In this document: positions 8,255 to 15,686 of the stretch, piece by piece | Numbering within the stretch: the stretch's first letter is position 1 | Layout: each line of letters starts with the position of its first letter | From: Comamonadaceae bacterium | Lineage (GTDB): Bacteria; Pseudomonadota; Gammaproteobacteria; Burkholderiales; Burkholderiaceae_C | DNA: 64,000 nt | Direction of reading: 5' to 3' | NCBI GenBank assembly: GCA_013297875.1 | Contig: JAAFIW010000013.1 | Location: 1 to 64,000 of the forward strand | Program-made: the position numbers and the translations under genes | Notes under the pieces: generated by a model | Databases searched by the model: none | What the model saw: the letters and a program-made list of their open reading frames with translations, nothing else | Told to the model about the DNA's origin: nothing

Positions 8255-9297
8255 CGAAACGCCGGTTGATCTGCGCCAAATGGCTGTGTGTGGTTTTGGC
8301 CACCCAAATGAGCGCAGGCTGGGTGTGTGCACAAGTGGTGTTGCCCAGTGTTGTGCCTGGCACCTTGCCCAAGCAGCCTGTTGCACCACCTGGTGAAAGC
8401 CCACAGGCCCGCGCCCAAGCCATCACCGCGGCCGATGGCGGAGACGCGGTGGCGCAACTGGAGCTGGGTTATGCCCATTTCGACCCACCCGCCGGAACCA
8501 CACCGCGCTACAGCGAGGCGTTCCGCTGGTTCGCGCGGGCGGCGGCATCGGGCGAGCCCCGCGCCTACCTGGCGCTGGGGCATTTGTATGCAGAAGGGCT
8601 GGGCACAAGCCGCAACACCGGCTTGGCGCGCGACTACCTGGAGCGCGCGCTGGACGCTGGCTTGCCACGCGCTTACTTGCTGCTGGCCAGCGCCTTGCAG
8701 GGCCTGCCACCCAGCAAGCGCCGCGACGATCCACAGCAACTGTTGACCCTGGGCCTGCAGGCCAACGATGGGCCCAGCGGCAACGCCCTGGGCATGTTGT
8801 TTGAAGCCAAGGGCGCTTTCAACGAAGCGGAGCGGGCCTACCGTGATGCCGAGCGTCTGGGCAGCAAAGCGGCCACACAAAACATCGTGCGCCTGGGGCT
8901 GCTGCGTGACAAGCTGAGCCGCAACAGCCTGGCCCGACTGAACGACCGCGCGCGACTGGGCGATGCCGATGCCCAGTACGAGCTGGCGGTGCGTTTTCAC
9001 CGTGGTGAGGGCATACCGGTGAACTACGGGGACGCCATTCGCTACTACGAGCGCTCGGCCGCGGCGGGCAACCCGGCTGCCAAGCGCATGCTCTTGTTGA
9101 TCACCAGCAGACCTTCTGCAACCGGCACCCTCAACGTGGCCTGGATGCAGGAGCTGGCCAGCGGCATCACCCCCTTAGGTGCAGAAGACATTCGCGCCAC
9201 CGGCAACACACCGCCGGTGCAAGAGCCCAACGTGTTGGTGGGCTTGCTGGCCATGCAGGCCGGTGCGGTCGAAAAACCCATGGAGCCCATCAAATGA
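8251..9297 (+). CDS. Exported Sel1-repeat (TPR-like) protein
   Basis: 348 residues from the GTG at 8251, which overlaps the CsgG-like stop (GTGA). The longer frame from 8188 would run through the neighbour's coding end, so I reject it. A signal peptide follows (KRRLICAKWLCVVLATQMSAGWVCAQ). Sel1-type helical repeats follow: AQLELGYAHFD.., EAFRWFARAAASGEPRAYLALGHLYAEGLG, ARDYLERALDAGLPRAYLLLASAL, AQYELAVRFHRGEGIPVNYGDAIRYYERSAAAGNPAAKRML. Such proteins serve as periplasmic scaffolds in exopolysaccharide or fibre export (AlgK-like), and that is the likely role here. It is translationally coupled on both sides. Confidence 0.75.
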   Translation: MTKRRLICAKWLCVVLATQMSAGWVCAQVVLPSVVPGTLPKQPVAPPGESPQARAQAITAADGGDAVAQLELGYAHFDPPAGTTPRYSEAFRWFARAAASGEPRAYLALGHLYAEGLGTSRNTGLARDYLERALDAGLPRAYLLLASALQGLPPSKRRDDPQQLLTLGLQANDGPSGNALGMLFEAKGAFNEAERAYRDAERLGSKAATQNIVRLGLLRDKLSRNSLARLNDRARLGDADAQYELAVRFHRGEGIPVNYGDAIRYYERSAAAGNPAAKRMLLLITSRPSATGTLNVAWMQELASGITPLGAEDIRATGNTPPVQEPNVLVGLLAMQAGAVEKPMEPIK

Positions 9298-10076
9298 AGT
9301 CATCCATTTTTCATCTTGCCCGGGTCAGCGCCTTGACCTGTGCGCTCAGCCTGTCGGCGGTATCTATGGCTCAAGTTTTCAACGCCAAAACCATCGATTT
9401 TTCGGGTGTGGCGGGCAACATTCAAATACGGGTGGCGGCGGTGCCCAGCATCACCGTGCAGGCTCCAAAAGCGGGCGCTGGCTTCAAGGCGTCGGTGGAG
9501 GGCAACGTGTTGAAGCTGGAATTGCCATCAAGCGCCAGTCGGGTCAGCAGCACATCGCGCAATGGCAACATCATCAACAGTGCCGTGGGGCCTGGTGCGG
9601 TGGCAATTCAAAACATACCCGGCAACAGCAGCGTGCAGACCGGCGGCAGCGGCGTGGTGTGGGTCGACGCGCCCCTGGGCACCATCGTGGTGGCCAATGG
9701 TTTCGTGGGCTCGGCCAGCATCACCGGTGATGCCCGGCAAGCAAACGTGCAGGTCAGCTCGGGTGAGGTTCGCTTTGCACGGGCGCAGGACGCGCGTCTG
9801 CGTGTGCAGGGCGCGGGCAGCATCCATGTGACCGAGGCCAGTGGCAGCCTGGATCTGGACTTGCCGGGCGCGGGCTCAATTGAAGTGGAGAAAGGCCAGG
9901 TTGGCAAGCTCACGGCGACCTTGAAAGGTGCGGGCGACATCCGCTTTGGCGGCACGGCTGCCACGGCACGCCTGCAAGCCGATGGGGCCGGCAGCATTCA
10001 CGTGCACCGCGTATTGCAAAAACCGGTGCTGATCAACAGCGGGGCGGGCGAGATCGTGGTGGAAAACGGCGGCTGA
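9294..10076 (+). CDS. Exported DUF2807/GIN-like beta-helix protein
   Basis: 260 residues with a signal peptide (to about residue 26, SMA-Q). It is a repetitive beta structure with GAGSI[HE]V / GAGDIRF / GAGEIVV turns at regular spacing in the C-terminal half, typical of the DUF2807 (GIN, putative autotransporter adhesin head) domain. At residues about 91-106 it has G-N-I-I-N-S-A-V-G-P-G-A-V-A-I-Q, nearly the same as the repeat core of the small exported protein at 5936. This suggests it is a larger fibre component, cap or adhesin of the same system. Its ATG overlaps the stop of the Sel1 gene (ATGA). No membrane anchor is seen. Confidence 0.72.
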   Translation: MKSSIFHLARVSALTCALSLSAVSMAQVFNAKTIDFSGVAGNIQIRVAAVPSITVQAPKAGAGFKASVEGNVLKLELPSSASRVSSTSRNGNIINSAVGPGAVAIQNIPGNSSVQTGGSGVVWVDAPLGTIVVANGFVGSASITGDARQANVQVSSGEVRFARAQDARLRVQGAGSIHVTEASGSLDLDLPGAGSIEVEKGQVGKLTATLKGAGDIRFGGTAATARLQADGAGSIHVHRVLQKPVLINSGAGEIVVENGG

Positions 10077-10206
10077 CCTGCGAGCCAGGGTTCACAACCT
10101 GATCGAAAGTGATACTTTTGTAATAGCGGGTTACCAACCCGAAATTGACACGGGCTTGACGCTTACATGCTTCAAGCTGTCAATCAGTCAAACAATTGGT
10201 TCTCTT

Positions 10207-10437
10207 ATGACGCTCGATTCGATTCAGCTATTTGAAGATCAAACACAGACCTTTACCGCCCGCGAACGCGATGTGCTGGGGTGCATTTCAAAAGGCCTAA
10301 CGGACAAGGAAATCGCGCGCGAGCTGGACATCAGCGCACACACGGTGGCCAACCATGTGCGCAACATGAGCCGAAAAGTGGGCGGCGCGCGGCGCGCGGC
10401 GCTCATCACACATGCGTGGAATCACAGCGTGATTTGA
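10207..10437 (+). CDS. LuxR-type HTH mini-regulator
   Basis: A 76-residue protein that is essentially a single GerE/LuxR helix-turn-helix: FTARERDVLGCISKGLTDKEIARELDISAHTVANHVRNMSRKVG. There is no receiver, PAS or autoinducer-binding domain. I start at the ATG at 10207; a TTG at 10156 would add 17 residues without features. It lies 130 bp after the DUF2807-like gene on the same strand and converges with the ABC-binding-protein gene. By position it is a candidate regulator of the CsgG-like cluster, as CsgD (also LuxR-type) is for curli, but it lacks the CsgD N-terminal domain. Confidence 0.75.
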   Translation: MTLDSIQLFEDQTQTFTARERDVLGCISKGLTDKEIARELDISAHTVANHVRNMSRKVGGARRAALITHAWNHSVI

Positions 10438-10453
10438 GCGTCGCCAATGTTGT

Positions 10454-11629
10454 CTACCAGCTGTCCGAGCGCAGTTGTGATTCCCATGCCCCGGCGCGCA
10501 CAGAGTAGACGCTGATGACGCCGTAGCGCTGCTCGCCCTTGTCGTCCCACTTCAGCGAGCCGGTCACAGGTGCAAACGCGTCGAGCTTGCGCAGGGTTTC
10601 CGAGATGCGCTTGGGGTCGCCTGATTCAGCGCGCTTGATGGCGGCAGCCACGGCATACATGGCGTCGTAGCTGTAGTGGCCACCGTAGGCCGGGTCAATT
10701 TTGTAGGCGGCGCGGTAGGCGTCCAGAAACTTGGCACCGGACGGAAATTCGCGTGGCTCCAGGATGGGCGAGGTGGCATACAGGCCCGACACAATGCCGG
10801 CACCTTTGAGCATGTCAGTGGTCTTGATGGTGTCGCCGCCCAGAATGCTCAGTTTGGTGTAGTCAATTTTCTTCAAGGCCTGCATCAGCGCCAGCACCTG
10901 AAAGTCGTTCAGCGTGGTGACGATGGCGTCAATGCCTTCGGCTTTGATCTTGCCGGCCAATTCGTCAAAAGCCACAGTTTTGTCGTCGAACGACTGGCGC
11001 AAGGCCACGGCTTTCTTGGCCTTGGTCAGCTCAGCGACCGCGCCGTCGGCCAGGCCTTTGCCGTAGGGTGTGCCGTCATCAAACACCGCAAACTTGTTGG
11101 CGTTGAGGTTGTTGGCGGCAAACGAGCCAATGGCGCGGGCTTGCAGGGTGTCATTGGCCACCAGGCGCAAAGTGGTGGGAAAACCCAGCTGGGTGTATTT
11201 GGGGTTGGTAGAAATAGCCAGTTGGGCAATGCTTTTTTCGGCATAGATCGGAGCGGTTTCAATGCTCACGCCCGAGTTCAAATGGCCAATCACCGCCACC
11301 ACGCCCTGGTCCACCAGCTGCTTGGCCACTTCTTTGCCGGTGTTGGCATTGGCTTTGTCGTCCACGGCAATCACCTCTAGCGTGACCACCTGGCCTTTGA
11401 CCTTGAAACCCTCTTTGTTCAGCTCGGCCACGGCCAGCTTCACGCCGTTGAGCATGTCGGTGCCCAGGGCACCCAAGTTGCCGGTCAGCGGCTGGGCCAC
11501 GCCAATTTTCAGGGTGGTGGGCACCCGGTCGCAGCCCACCAGCAGGGTGGAGCTGGCGACGGTGCCACAAGCCATTGCGCCTAAAACCAGGAACCGGGTT
11601 GCGGCGCGGCGGCTAGGGGTGGTAAACAT
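10454..11629 (-). CDS. Branched-chain amino acid ABC transporter substrate-binding lipoprotein
   Basis: 391 residues from the ATG at 11629 (an upstream ATG at 11686 only adds residues before the signal peptide). An Arg-rich start is followed by a hydrophobic segment and a lipobox LVGC, so the mature protein is probably a lipoprotein. The Peripla_BP_6 fold is shown by LKIGVAQPLTGNLGALGTDMLNGVKLAVAELN, VDDKANANTGKEVAKQLV, VIGHLNSGVSIETAPIYAE and GGDTIKTTDMLKGAG. LivJ-like proteins deliver branched-chain or other amino acids to a membrane permease; no permease or ATPase genes are nearby, so the partner must lie elsewhere. The neighbour on the right is a MITE. Confidence 0.85.
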   Translation of the reverse strand: MFTTPSRRAATRFLVLGAMACGTVASSTLLVGCDRVPTTLKIGVAQPLTGNLGALGTDMLNGVKLAVAELNKEGFKVKGQVVTLEVIAVDDKANANTGKEVAKQLVDQGVVAVIGHLNSGVSIETAPIYAEKSIAQLAISTNPKYTQLGFPTTLRLVANDTLQARAIGSFAANNLNANKFAVFDDGTPYGKGLADGAVAELTKAKKAVALRQSFDDKTVAFDELAGKIKAEGIDAIVTTLNDFQVLALMQALKKIDYTKLSILGGDTIKTTDMLKGAGIVSGLYATSPILEPREFPSGAKFLDAYRAAYKIDPAYGGHYSYDAMYAVAAAIKRAESGDPKRISETLRKLDAFAPVTGSLKWDDKGEQRYGVISVYSVRAGAWESQLRSDSW

Positions 11630-11737
11630 AGATGGGGTCTCCAAACTAGAGGGGTGAATAAACGGTAAGCGAATGAAACCACGCACAGACCGTGCCGTGT
11701 TGCGGGGTTTCCACTTGTATCAAGACACAAAACGACG

Positions 11738-11756
11738 GCATTAGTGTGACTAATGC
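11738..11756. promoter_or_regulatory. Perfect 7-bp inverted repeat, possible operator
   Basis: GCATTAG-TGTGA-CTAATGC, about 110 bp upstream of the ABC-binding lipoprotein start. Size and symmetry suit a dimeric regulator site. No regulator can be named. Confidence 0.35.
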
Positions 11757-11784
11757 GCGGGGATTCCCCTCTGGGTGGATTTGA

Positions 11785-11958
11785 CCCAGATTTTCCATTA
11801 GGCGCACCTTCGGCGCTGTTTGGATTCCAACGGCGCATTTGCGGCCATTTTTGCCCCTCTTCGTCGCCCATGGCGCGCGCCATGGGCCTCCTCAGTCGGG
11901 TCAAAACTGACTCGCAACTGCATCCGTTGTCTATCCAAACCCTAATGGAAATTCTGGG
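11785..11958. mobile_element. MITE copy 1 (~174 bp, 5-bp TSD TTTGA)
   Basis: Terminal inverted repeats CCCAGATTTTCCATTAGG (11785-11802) and CCTAATGGAAATTCTGGG (11941-11958) match at 17 of 18 positions. Direct repeats TTTGA flank it (11780-11784 and 11959-11963), as expected of a target-site duplication. The inside has no credible coding frame and includes a palindrome around GCCCATGGCGC. A near-identical copy in opposite orientation lies at 46562-46734. It is a non-autonomous transposon; the mobilising transposase is not in the window. Confidence 0.85.
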
Positions 11959-12119
11959 TTTGATGGGTGCGAAACGGGCCAGGGAACCTCTGCATAACCG
12001 TTTAGCAGTGTTTTAAGGTTTCGTTAGCAGTAACTTAGCGGCGCGTTGGGTTCCCTTTTTTTAGACTTTCCCCACGGTCAATACCGACCGCACCGAGCAC
12101 AAAAAAGGAGTTTCCCGCC

Positions 12120-12866
12120 ATGAAATTCGACGCAACCGAGCTGCACCTCATTGAAGCTACCAGCGGCCAGGGCCGTATGGACATTTACACCGACATCCAC
12201 AAGGCTTTACGCGCCTGGATGGCCCACACCCTTACCTGCCTGGGCCAGCTTGACGCATCTGACGACACCAGCACCACCGAGGTGATGGCCGAGCTTGCGC
12301 AACTGCTGGACGTGCTGCATGGCCATGTGGAAACCGAGGACACTTTTGTTCATCCTGCGATCAAGGCGCGCCACCCAGGCGCAGTGGACGAGATCGAGCA
12401 GGATCATGAATCACACCGGCTCGTCATTGCCCAGCTGCGCAGCCAGGCGCAGGCCCTGTTGGCAGTACCTGCCGCGCAGCGCGCGCCTGCAGCACTTTCT
12501 TTGTATCGTGAGTGGTCGCTGTTTGTGGCCGAGAACCTTGATCACATGCAGGTCGAGGAAACGCTGAACCAGCAGCTGCTGTGGTCAGCCTACTCTGACG
12601 AGGAGTTGATGCAATTGCACCAGGCGATTCTGGCCGCGCAGCCGCCTGAAAAGATGACTCTTGTGCTGCGCTGGATGCTGCCTGCCATCACCCCCAGCGC
12701 CCGCGCCCAGATGCTGCTGGCCATGCGCGCTACCGCGCCCGTCGAGGTGTTTGAAGGGGTCTTGCAGCTGGCTCAGGCGCGGCTGTCGGTTCGCGACTGG
12801 ATCAAGCTCACGCAGGCCCTGAATTTGCCGCAGGTGCCGGGCCTGGTTGACTTCAGCCAGGGTTGA
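12120..12866 (+). CDS. Hemerythrin HHE domain protein
   Basis: 248 residues. The N-terminal half (about 20-150) is a four-helix hemerythrin-like bundle with iron ligands in sequence order: IHKALRAWM, HGHVETED, QDHESH and LDHMQVEE. Such proteins bind a diiron centre and handle oxygen, NO or iron in the cytoplasm. The C-terminal half (about 160-248) is helical and unassigned. The start follows a strong GGAG site. The gene converges with, and overlaps by 14 bp, the GAF/PPOX gene on the other strand. It follows the MITE region, so its promoter may lie close to that insertion. Confidence 0.85.
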   Translation: MKFDATELHLIEATSGQGRMDIYTDIHKALRAWMAHTLTCLGQLDASDDTSTTEVMAELAQLLDVLHGHVETEDTFVHPAIKARHPGAVDEIEQDHESHRLVIAQLRSQAQALLAVPAAQRAPAALSLYREWSLFVAENLDHMQVEETLNQQLLWSAYSDEELMQLHQAILAAQPPEKMTLVLRWMLPAITPSARAQMLLAMRATAPVEVFEGVLQLAQARLSVRDWIKLTQALNLPQVPGLVDFSQG

Positions 12867-14217
12867 CCTCTTGAAGCGCCAGCGCCCGGTCAACCTCCAG
12901 GCTCAGGCGCCCGCGCCCGCTTTTGCGCAAGCCGATGCCCATGGCCTGCTCGCTCAGCCGCCGGCGCAGAAGGATCAGCCGGGCCTCCAGGTTGTCCACC
13001 ACGTCGGGCAGGCGGATCGCGGGGTCTAGCCGCAGCTCGCGGTTGCTGAACTCGGTGCGCCCTGTCGCCTGGTGTTCGCGCAGCAGGTGCCACAGGATGG
13101 CACCCGCCACGCCCTTGATGAGGTACTGATCGTCAAAAAAAATGCTGTCAGTCCCGCAGTAGCGTCGCACCAGCAGCGGTGCCAAGGCACTGCCGTCCTG
13201 CGGCGCGTTAGCGTGCGGCATCGCAGGACTAAACCGGGTATCAGCCATCGAGTCTGGCAGCTCACGCAGGGCGTCCATGCTGGCGGCCAAATGCCCTGCC
13301 AGCGTGACCAGTGCGTCCTCGTGGTCGTAGGTGAAGCGCAGGTCCTGGCTGCTCTCGACAAACAGCACGCCCAGCAGACGTGTGCCGCGCACGATGGGTA
13401 GGCCGAGCTGGCTGTGCGGCTCTGCCAGGCCTGGGTAGGGGATTTCGGTCTGCAAGGTGTTGCCCAGGCCATCGCGCACCGCCACATCTCGAATCGTCCG
13501 GCTGTACCGATAGGCGTGTGTAAGCCAGCTGATACGGATGGCTGTGCGGGCTTGTGCGCACACGCCGATGACGCCATCACCCATGGCAATTTCCGAGCCC
13601 ACGCCCGAGGTCGGGTAGCCGCGTGAGGCCACGGTGTAAAGACGTTCGCCAGCCTCGTCGAGCATCAGCAGCAATGCATGTTCCACGCCAAACTCGGCTT
13701 GCAGCGAGTCAAGCACGGTGTCCACCAGCGTGCCAAATTCGTTGCATGTGGACAGCGCCTCGCTGGTGCGCCGAAGTGCTGCCAGTGGGCTGCAAGGCTG
13801 CACACTGGCGGGCAGAGTATTGCAAGGGGGCGCTTCCAGCGCCGTCACTTCGTAGATGTCCGAGCCCAGCAGGCGAAACACGCCGGCCATGCCGGTGTGG
13901 CTGGCGATGCCCTCCAGGTGGGCCTTCATGCGCTCAAACAAGGGGCCACTGGATTCGGTGCGGAGGTAGCGCAGGTCCATGCGATACATCTGAGCCGTGC
14001 CCGGATGCATAACGATCAATTGGGCTTGCGGACGGGTCAGTATGTTGCGCCGTGTCTTGCTGAAAAACTGGTAGGACAGCGCCACATGCCGCTCGTCCAC
14101 ATAGTGAACCTGCGATAGAAAGGCCACATTGGGCACGCCATCCGGCCCAACCGTCGACATGATGGCGGGAATGGCACCTTCGAGCGCGTCGCGGATATAG
14201 CCCAGGCTCAGCGTCAT
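12853..14217 (-). CDS. Split-barrel flavin-binding (PPOX-like) protein fused to GAF and C-terminal DNA-binding-like domain
   Basis: 454 residues in three parts. About 1-110 resembles a pyridoxamine-phosphate-oxidase-like split barrel (IPAIMSTVGPDGVPNVAFLSQVHYVDERHVALS). About 145-315 is a GAF sensor domain (TLVDTVLDSLQAEFGVEHALLLMLDE.., GVGSEIAMGDGVIGVCAQAR, LGLPIVRGTRLLGVLFVES). The C-terminal 100 residues (WHLLREHQ..FSNRELRLDPAIRLPDVVDNLEARLILLRRRL) look like a winged-helix part. Likely a redox- or ligand-sensing cytoplasmic protein. It overlaps the upstream gene by ATGA and converges with the hemerythrin gene, a possible functional link in oxygen or NO sensing. Confidence 0.78.
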   Translation of the reverse strand: MTLSLGYIRDALEGAIPAIMSTVGPDGVPNVAFLSQVHYVDERHVALSYQFFSKTRRNILTRPQAQLIVMHPGTAQMYRMDLRYLRTESSGPLFERMKAHLEGIASHTGMAGVFRLLGSDIYEVTALEAPPCNTLPASVQPCSPLAALRRTSEALSTCNEFGTLVDTVLDSLQAEFGVEHALLLMLDEAGERLYTVASRGYPTSGVGSEIAMGDGVIGVCAQARTAIRISWLTHAYRYSRTIRDVAVRDGLGNTLQTEIPYPGLAEPHSQLGLPIVRGTRLLGVLFVESSQDLRFTYDHEDALVTLAGHLAASMDALRELPDSMADTRFSPAMPHANAPQDGSALAPLLVRRYCGTDSIFFDDQYLIKGVAGAILWHLLREHQATGRTEFSNRELRLDPAIRLPDVVDNLEARLILLRRRLSEQAMGIGLRKSGRGRLSLEVDRALALQEVNPG

Positions 14218-14690
14218 CCTGCAGTCGCCATCGGTTGGCCGGCTCCCGGTCCGGGCGTCTGAATAAACTGCGTGTCTATCGTGAAGTCCACCGCCACCAG
14301 TGCCTCCAGCGGGCGGTGAAACGCGGCATGGACAAACGGGACACCAAAACCCACTAGGCCGATTTCGTGCGCCATATTGGCCAGGTGCCGTTGCAGCAGC
14401 GGATCGTCCGCGGGCAAGGCATCACGCACCTGGGCATCGTGACCCTTGAGCTGGATGCTGATGTTGGTAATCGGTTGGCACAGCGACACCGCTAGCTGAC
14501 CGGTGGCGGCCACATCAGCCAACAGCTGGCCCGCCTGTGCCCGCGCGAGCCAGACGGTGGCATGCTGGCCGTCCGCATGCATGTGAAAACCCATGCCCCA
14601 GCAAACGCTGGGCACCAAGTCGGCACTGCGCGAGCCGACCACCGCATCGCAGCAGGTGTTTAACAGGTTAAGCAATTTGGTGTCAGTCAT
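14214..14690 (-). CDS. Pyridoxamine 5'-phosphate oxidase-like flavin protein
   Basis: 158 residues with the split-barrel flavin-reductase-like pattern. It has the small-molecule-handling HATVWLARAQAGQLLADVAATGQLAVSLCQPITN core and a C-terminal VDFTIDTQFIQTPGPGAGQP motif. The substrate is unknown; family members bind FMN, F420 or heme. It is translationally coupled to the GAF fusion downstream (ATGA overlap at 14214-14217) and starts 27 bp after the LytTR regulator stop on the same strand, so these genes probably form one operon. Confidence 0.75.
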   Translation of the reverse strand: MTDTKLLNLLNTCCDAVVGSRSADLVPSVCWGMGFHMHADGQHATVWLARAQAGQLLADVAATGQLAVSLCQPITNISIQLKGHDAQVRDALPADDPLLQRHLANMAHEIGLVGFGVPFVHAAFHRPLEALVAVDFTIDTQFIQTPGPGAGQPMATAG

Positions 14691-14717
14691 GCTGTGTGTA
14701 TCGTCGGTCAGACTGCC

Positions 14718-15551
14718 CTACATCGCCCGAAACAGGTGCGCGTACAGGCGGCTGACGGCCAGTTTGTCGGGGCTGCCGCGCAGCGTCAAGTGCAGCTTGC
14801 CCGCTCCGTCGCGGGTCACGCGGTCGATGGCTTGCGCCCGCACCACGGTGCCACGGTGGATTTGCCAGAACGCTTGTGAATCAAGCTGGGGCAGCAGCTC
14901 TTTCAGCGGGGTGCGAATGAGGTATTCACCGCCAGCGGTGAGCACGCGCAGGTACTTGTCGGCGGCTTCAAAGTACAGCACGTCGTGGATCGGGATAAGG
15001 TGGATGGTGCTGCCCACGCTGGCTTGAATGACCGAAAGGGGGGGCGCGCCCAGTTGTGGCGTCAGGCCCTGCGCGGCCAGCAGGTGGCGCAGCTGGGCCA
15101 GGGTGTTGTCAAACGCTGACGGTTCGGTGAGCGCTTCTGAATTGATAGCTGCCTGAGCAGTATTCACATGGGCTGATTGCAGTTTTGATACTGTTTTGAC
15201 CAAACGCTCGCGCTGCACCGGCTTGAGCAGGTAGTCCACCGCCTGGGCTTCAAAGGCCTGCACGGCGTACTGGTCGTAGGCGGTGACGAAAACCAGCGCA
15301 GGAAAGGGCTTGCCCGATTCGACCGGCCAGGCATCGGCCAGTTGCACCGCCGCCTCCAGCCCGCTTTGGCCGGGCATGCGGATGTCGAAAAACAGCACGT
15401 CGGGCTGCAGGGCCAGCGCTTGGCTGACCGCGCTGATGCCATCGCCCACGGTGGCCAGCACCTGCAATTGCGGCCAAGCGAGCGCCAGCTCACTTATCAG
15501 GGCCTGTGCGAGTAGGGGTTCGTCTTCGGCGATCAGGGCGGTGGGGTTCAT
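14718..15551 (-). CDS. LytTR-family two-component response regulator
   Basis: 277 residues from the ATG at 15551, where the receiver fold begins; the in-frame ATG at 15623 would start inside a REP-like repeat. Receiver domain (about 1-125): acidic E9-D10, phospho-acceptor D56 (DVLFFDIRMP), TAYD and K-P (LLKPV). C-terminal LytTR DNA-binding domain (about 175-277): IHLIPIHDVLYFEAADKYLRVLT, LIRTPLKELLPQLD, QIHRGTVVRAQAI. It acts with the LytS-type kinase upstream. The linker (SAHVNTAQAAINSEAL) is encoded by a copy of the dispersed repeat. Confidence 0.92.
   Translation of the reverse strand: MNPTALIAEDEPLLAQALISELALAWPQLQVLATVGDGISAVSQALALQPDVLFFDIRMPGQSGLEAAVQLADAWPVESGKPFPALVFVTAYDQYAVQAFEAQAVDYLLKPVQRERLVKTVSKLQSAHVNTAQAAINSEALTEPSAFDNTLAQLRHLLAAQGLTPQLGAPPLSVIQASVGSTIHLIPIHDVLYFEAADKYLRVLTAGGEYLIRTPLKELLPQLDSQAFWQIHRGTVVRAQAIDRVTRDGAGKLHLTLRGSPDKLAVSRLYAHLFRAM
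15131..15176 (-). repeat. Dispersed 50-bp repeat inside the LytTR regulator linker
   Basis: ATTGATAGCTGCCTGAGCAG and TATTCACATGGGCTG match the reverse complement of the intergenic repeat (AGCCCATnnnAATACTGCTC.., CAGCTATCAAT). It is read in frame and encodes the linker between receiver and LytTR domains, a place where insertion would be tolerated. Confidence 0.75.
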
Positions 15552-15574
15552 GGTGTTTGCTGCAGGCTGGTTTT

Positions 15575-15686
15575 TCTCCCTCTCCCCTTGCGGGGAGAGG
15601 GTTGGGGTGAGGGTGTTGCGCACCGCAAAAACTTGTACAACGCCAACGCCCTCACCCCTGCCCTCTCCCGCGCGCGGGAGAGGGAG
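15575..15686. repeat. REP-like inverted pair (BIME)
   Basis: Two palindromes face each other: stem CCCTCTCCCC/GGGGAGAGGG (15578-15601) with a TTGGGGTGAGGG tail, and a perfect 24-bp palindrome built on CCCTCTCCCGCG (15661-15684) preceded by CAACGCCCTCACCCC. The whole forms a larger inverted repeat. It fills the gap between the kinase and regulator genes and encodes the last residues of the kinase. Confidence 0.8.

Larger units (their letters stand above)
11630..12119. other. Long intergenic region with a MITE and inverted repeat
   Basis: 490 bases between the divergent ABC-binding-protein and hemerythrin genes. It holds an inverted repeat (11738-11756) and a ~174-bp MITE (11785-11958), both listed separately, plus the ribosome-binding site AAAAAAGGAG just before 12120. 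Short open frames within the MITE are not credible genes. Confidence 0.7.

Noticed and set aside
11581-12016. Short frames in the MITE region as genes
   Set aside because: They run through the inverted ends of the element, and the copy at 46562 does not keep them as a reading frame with a start signal.
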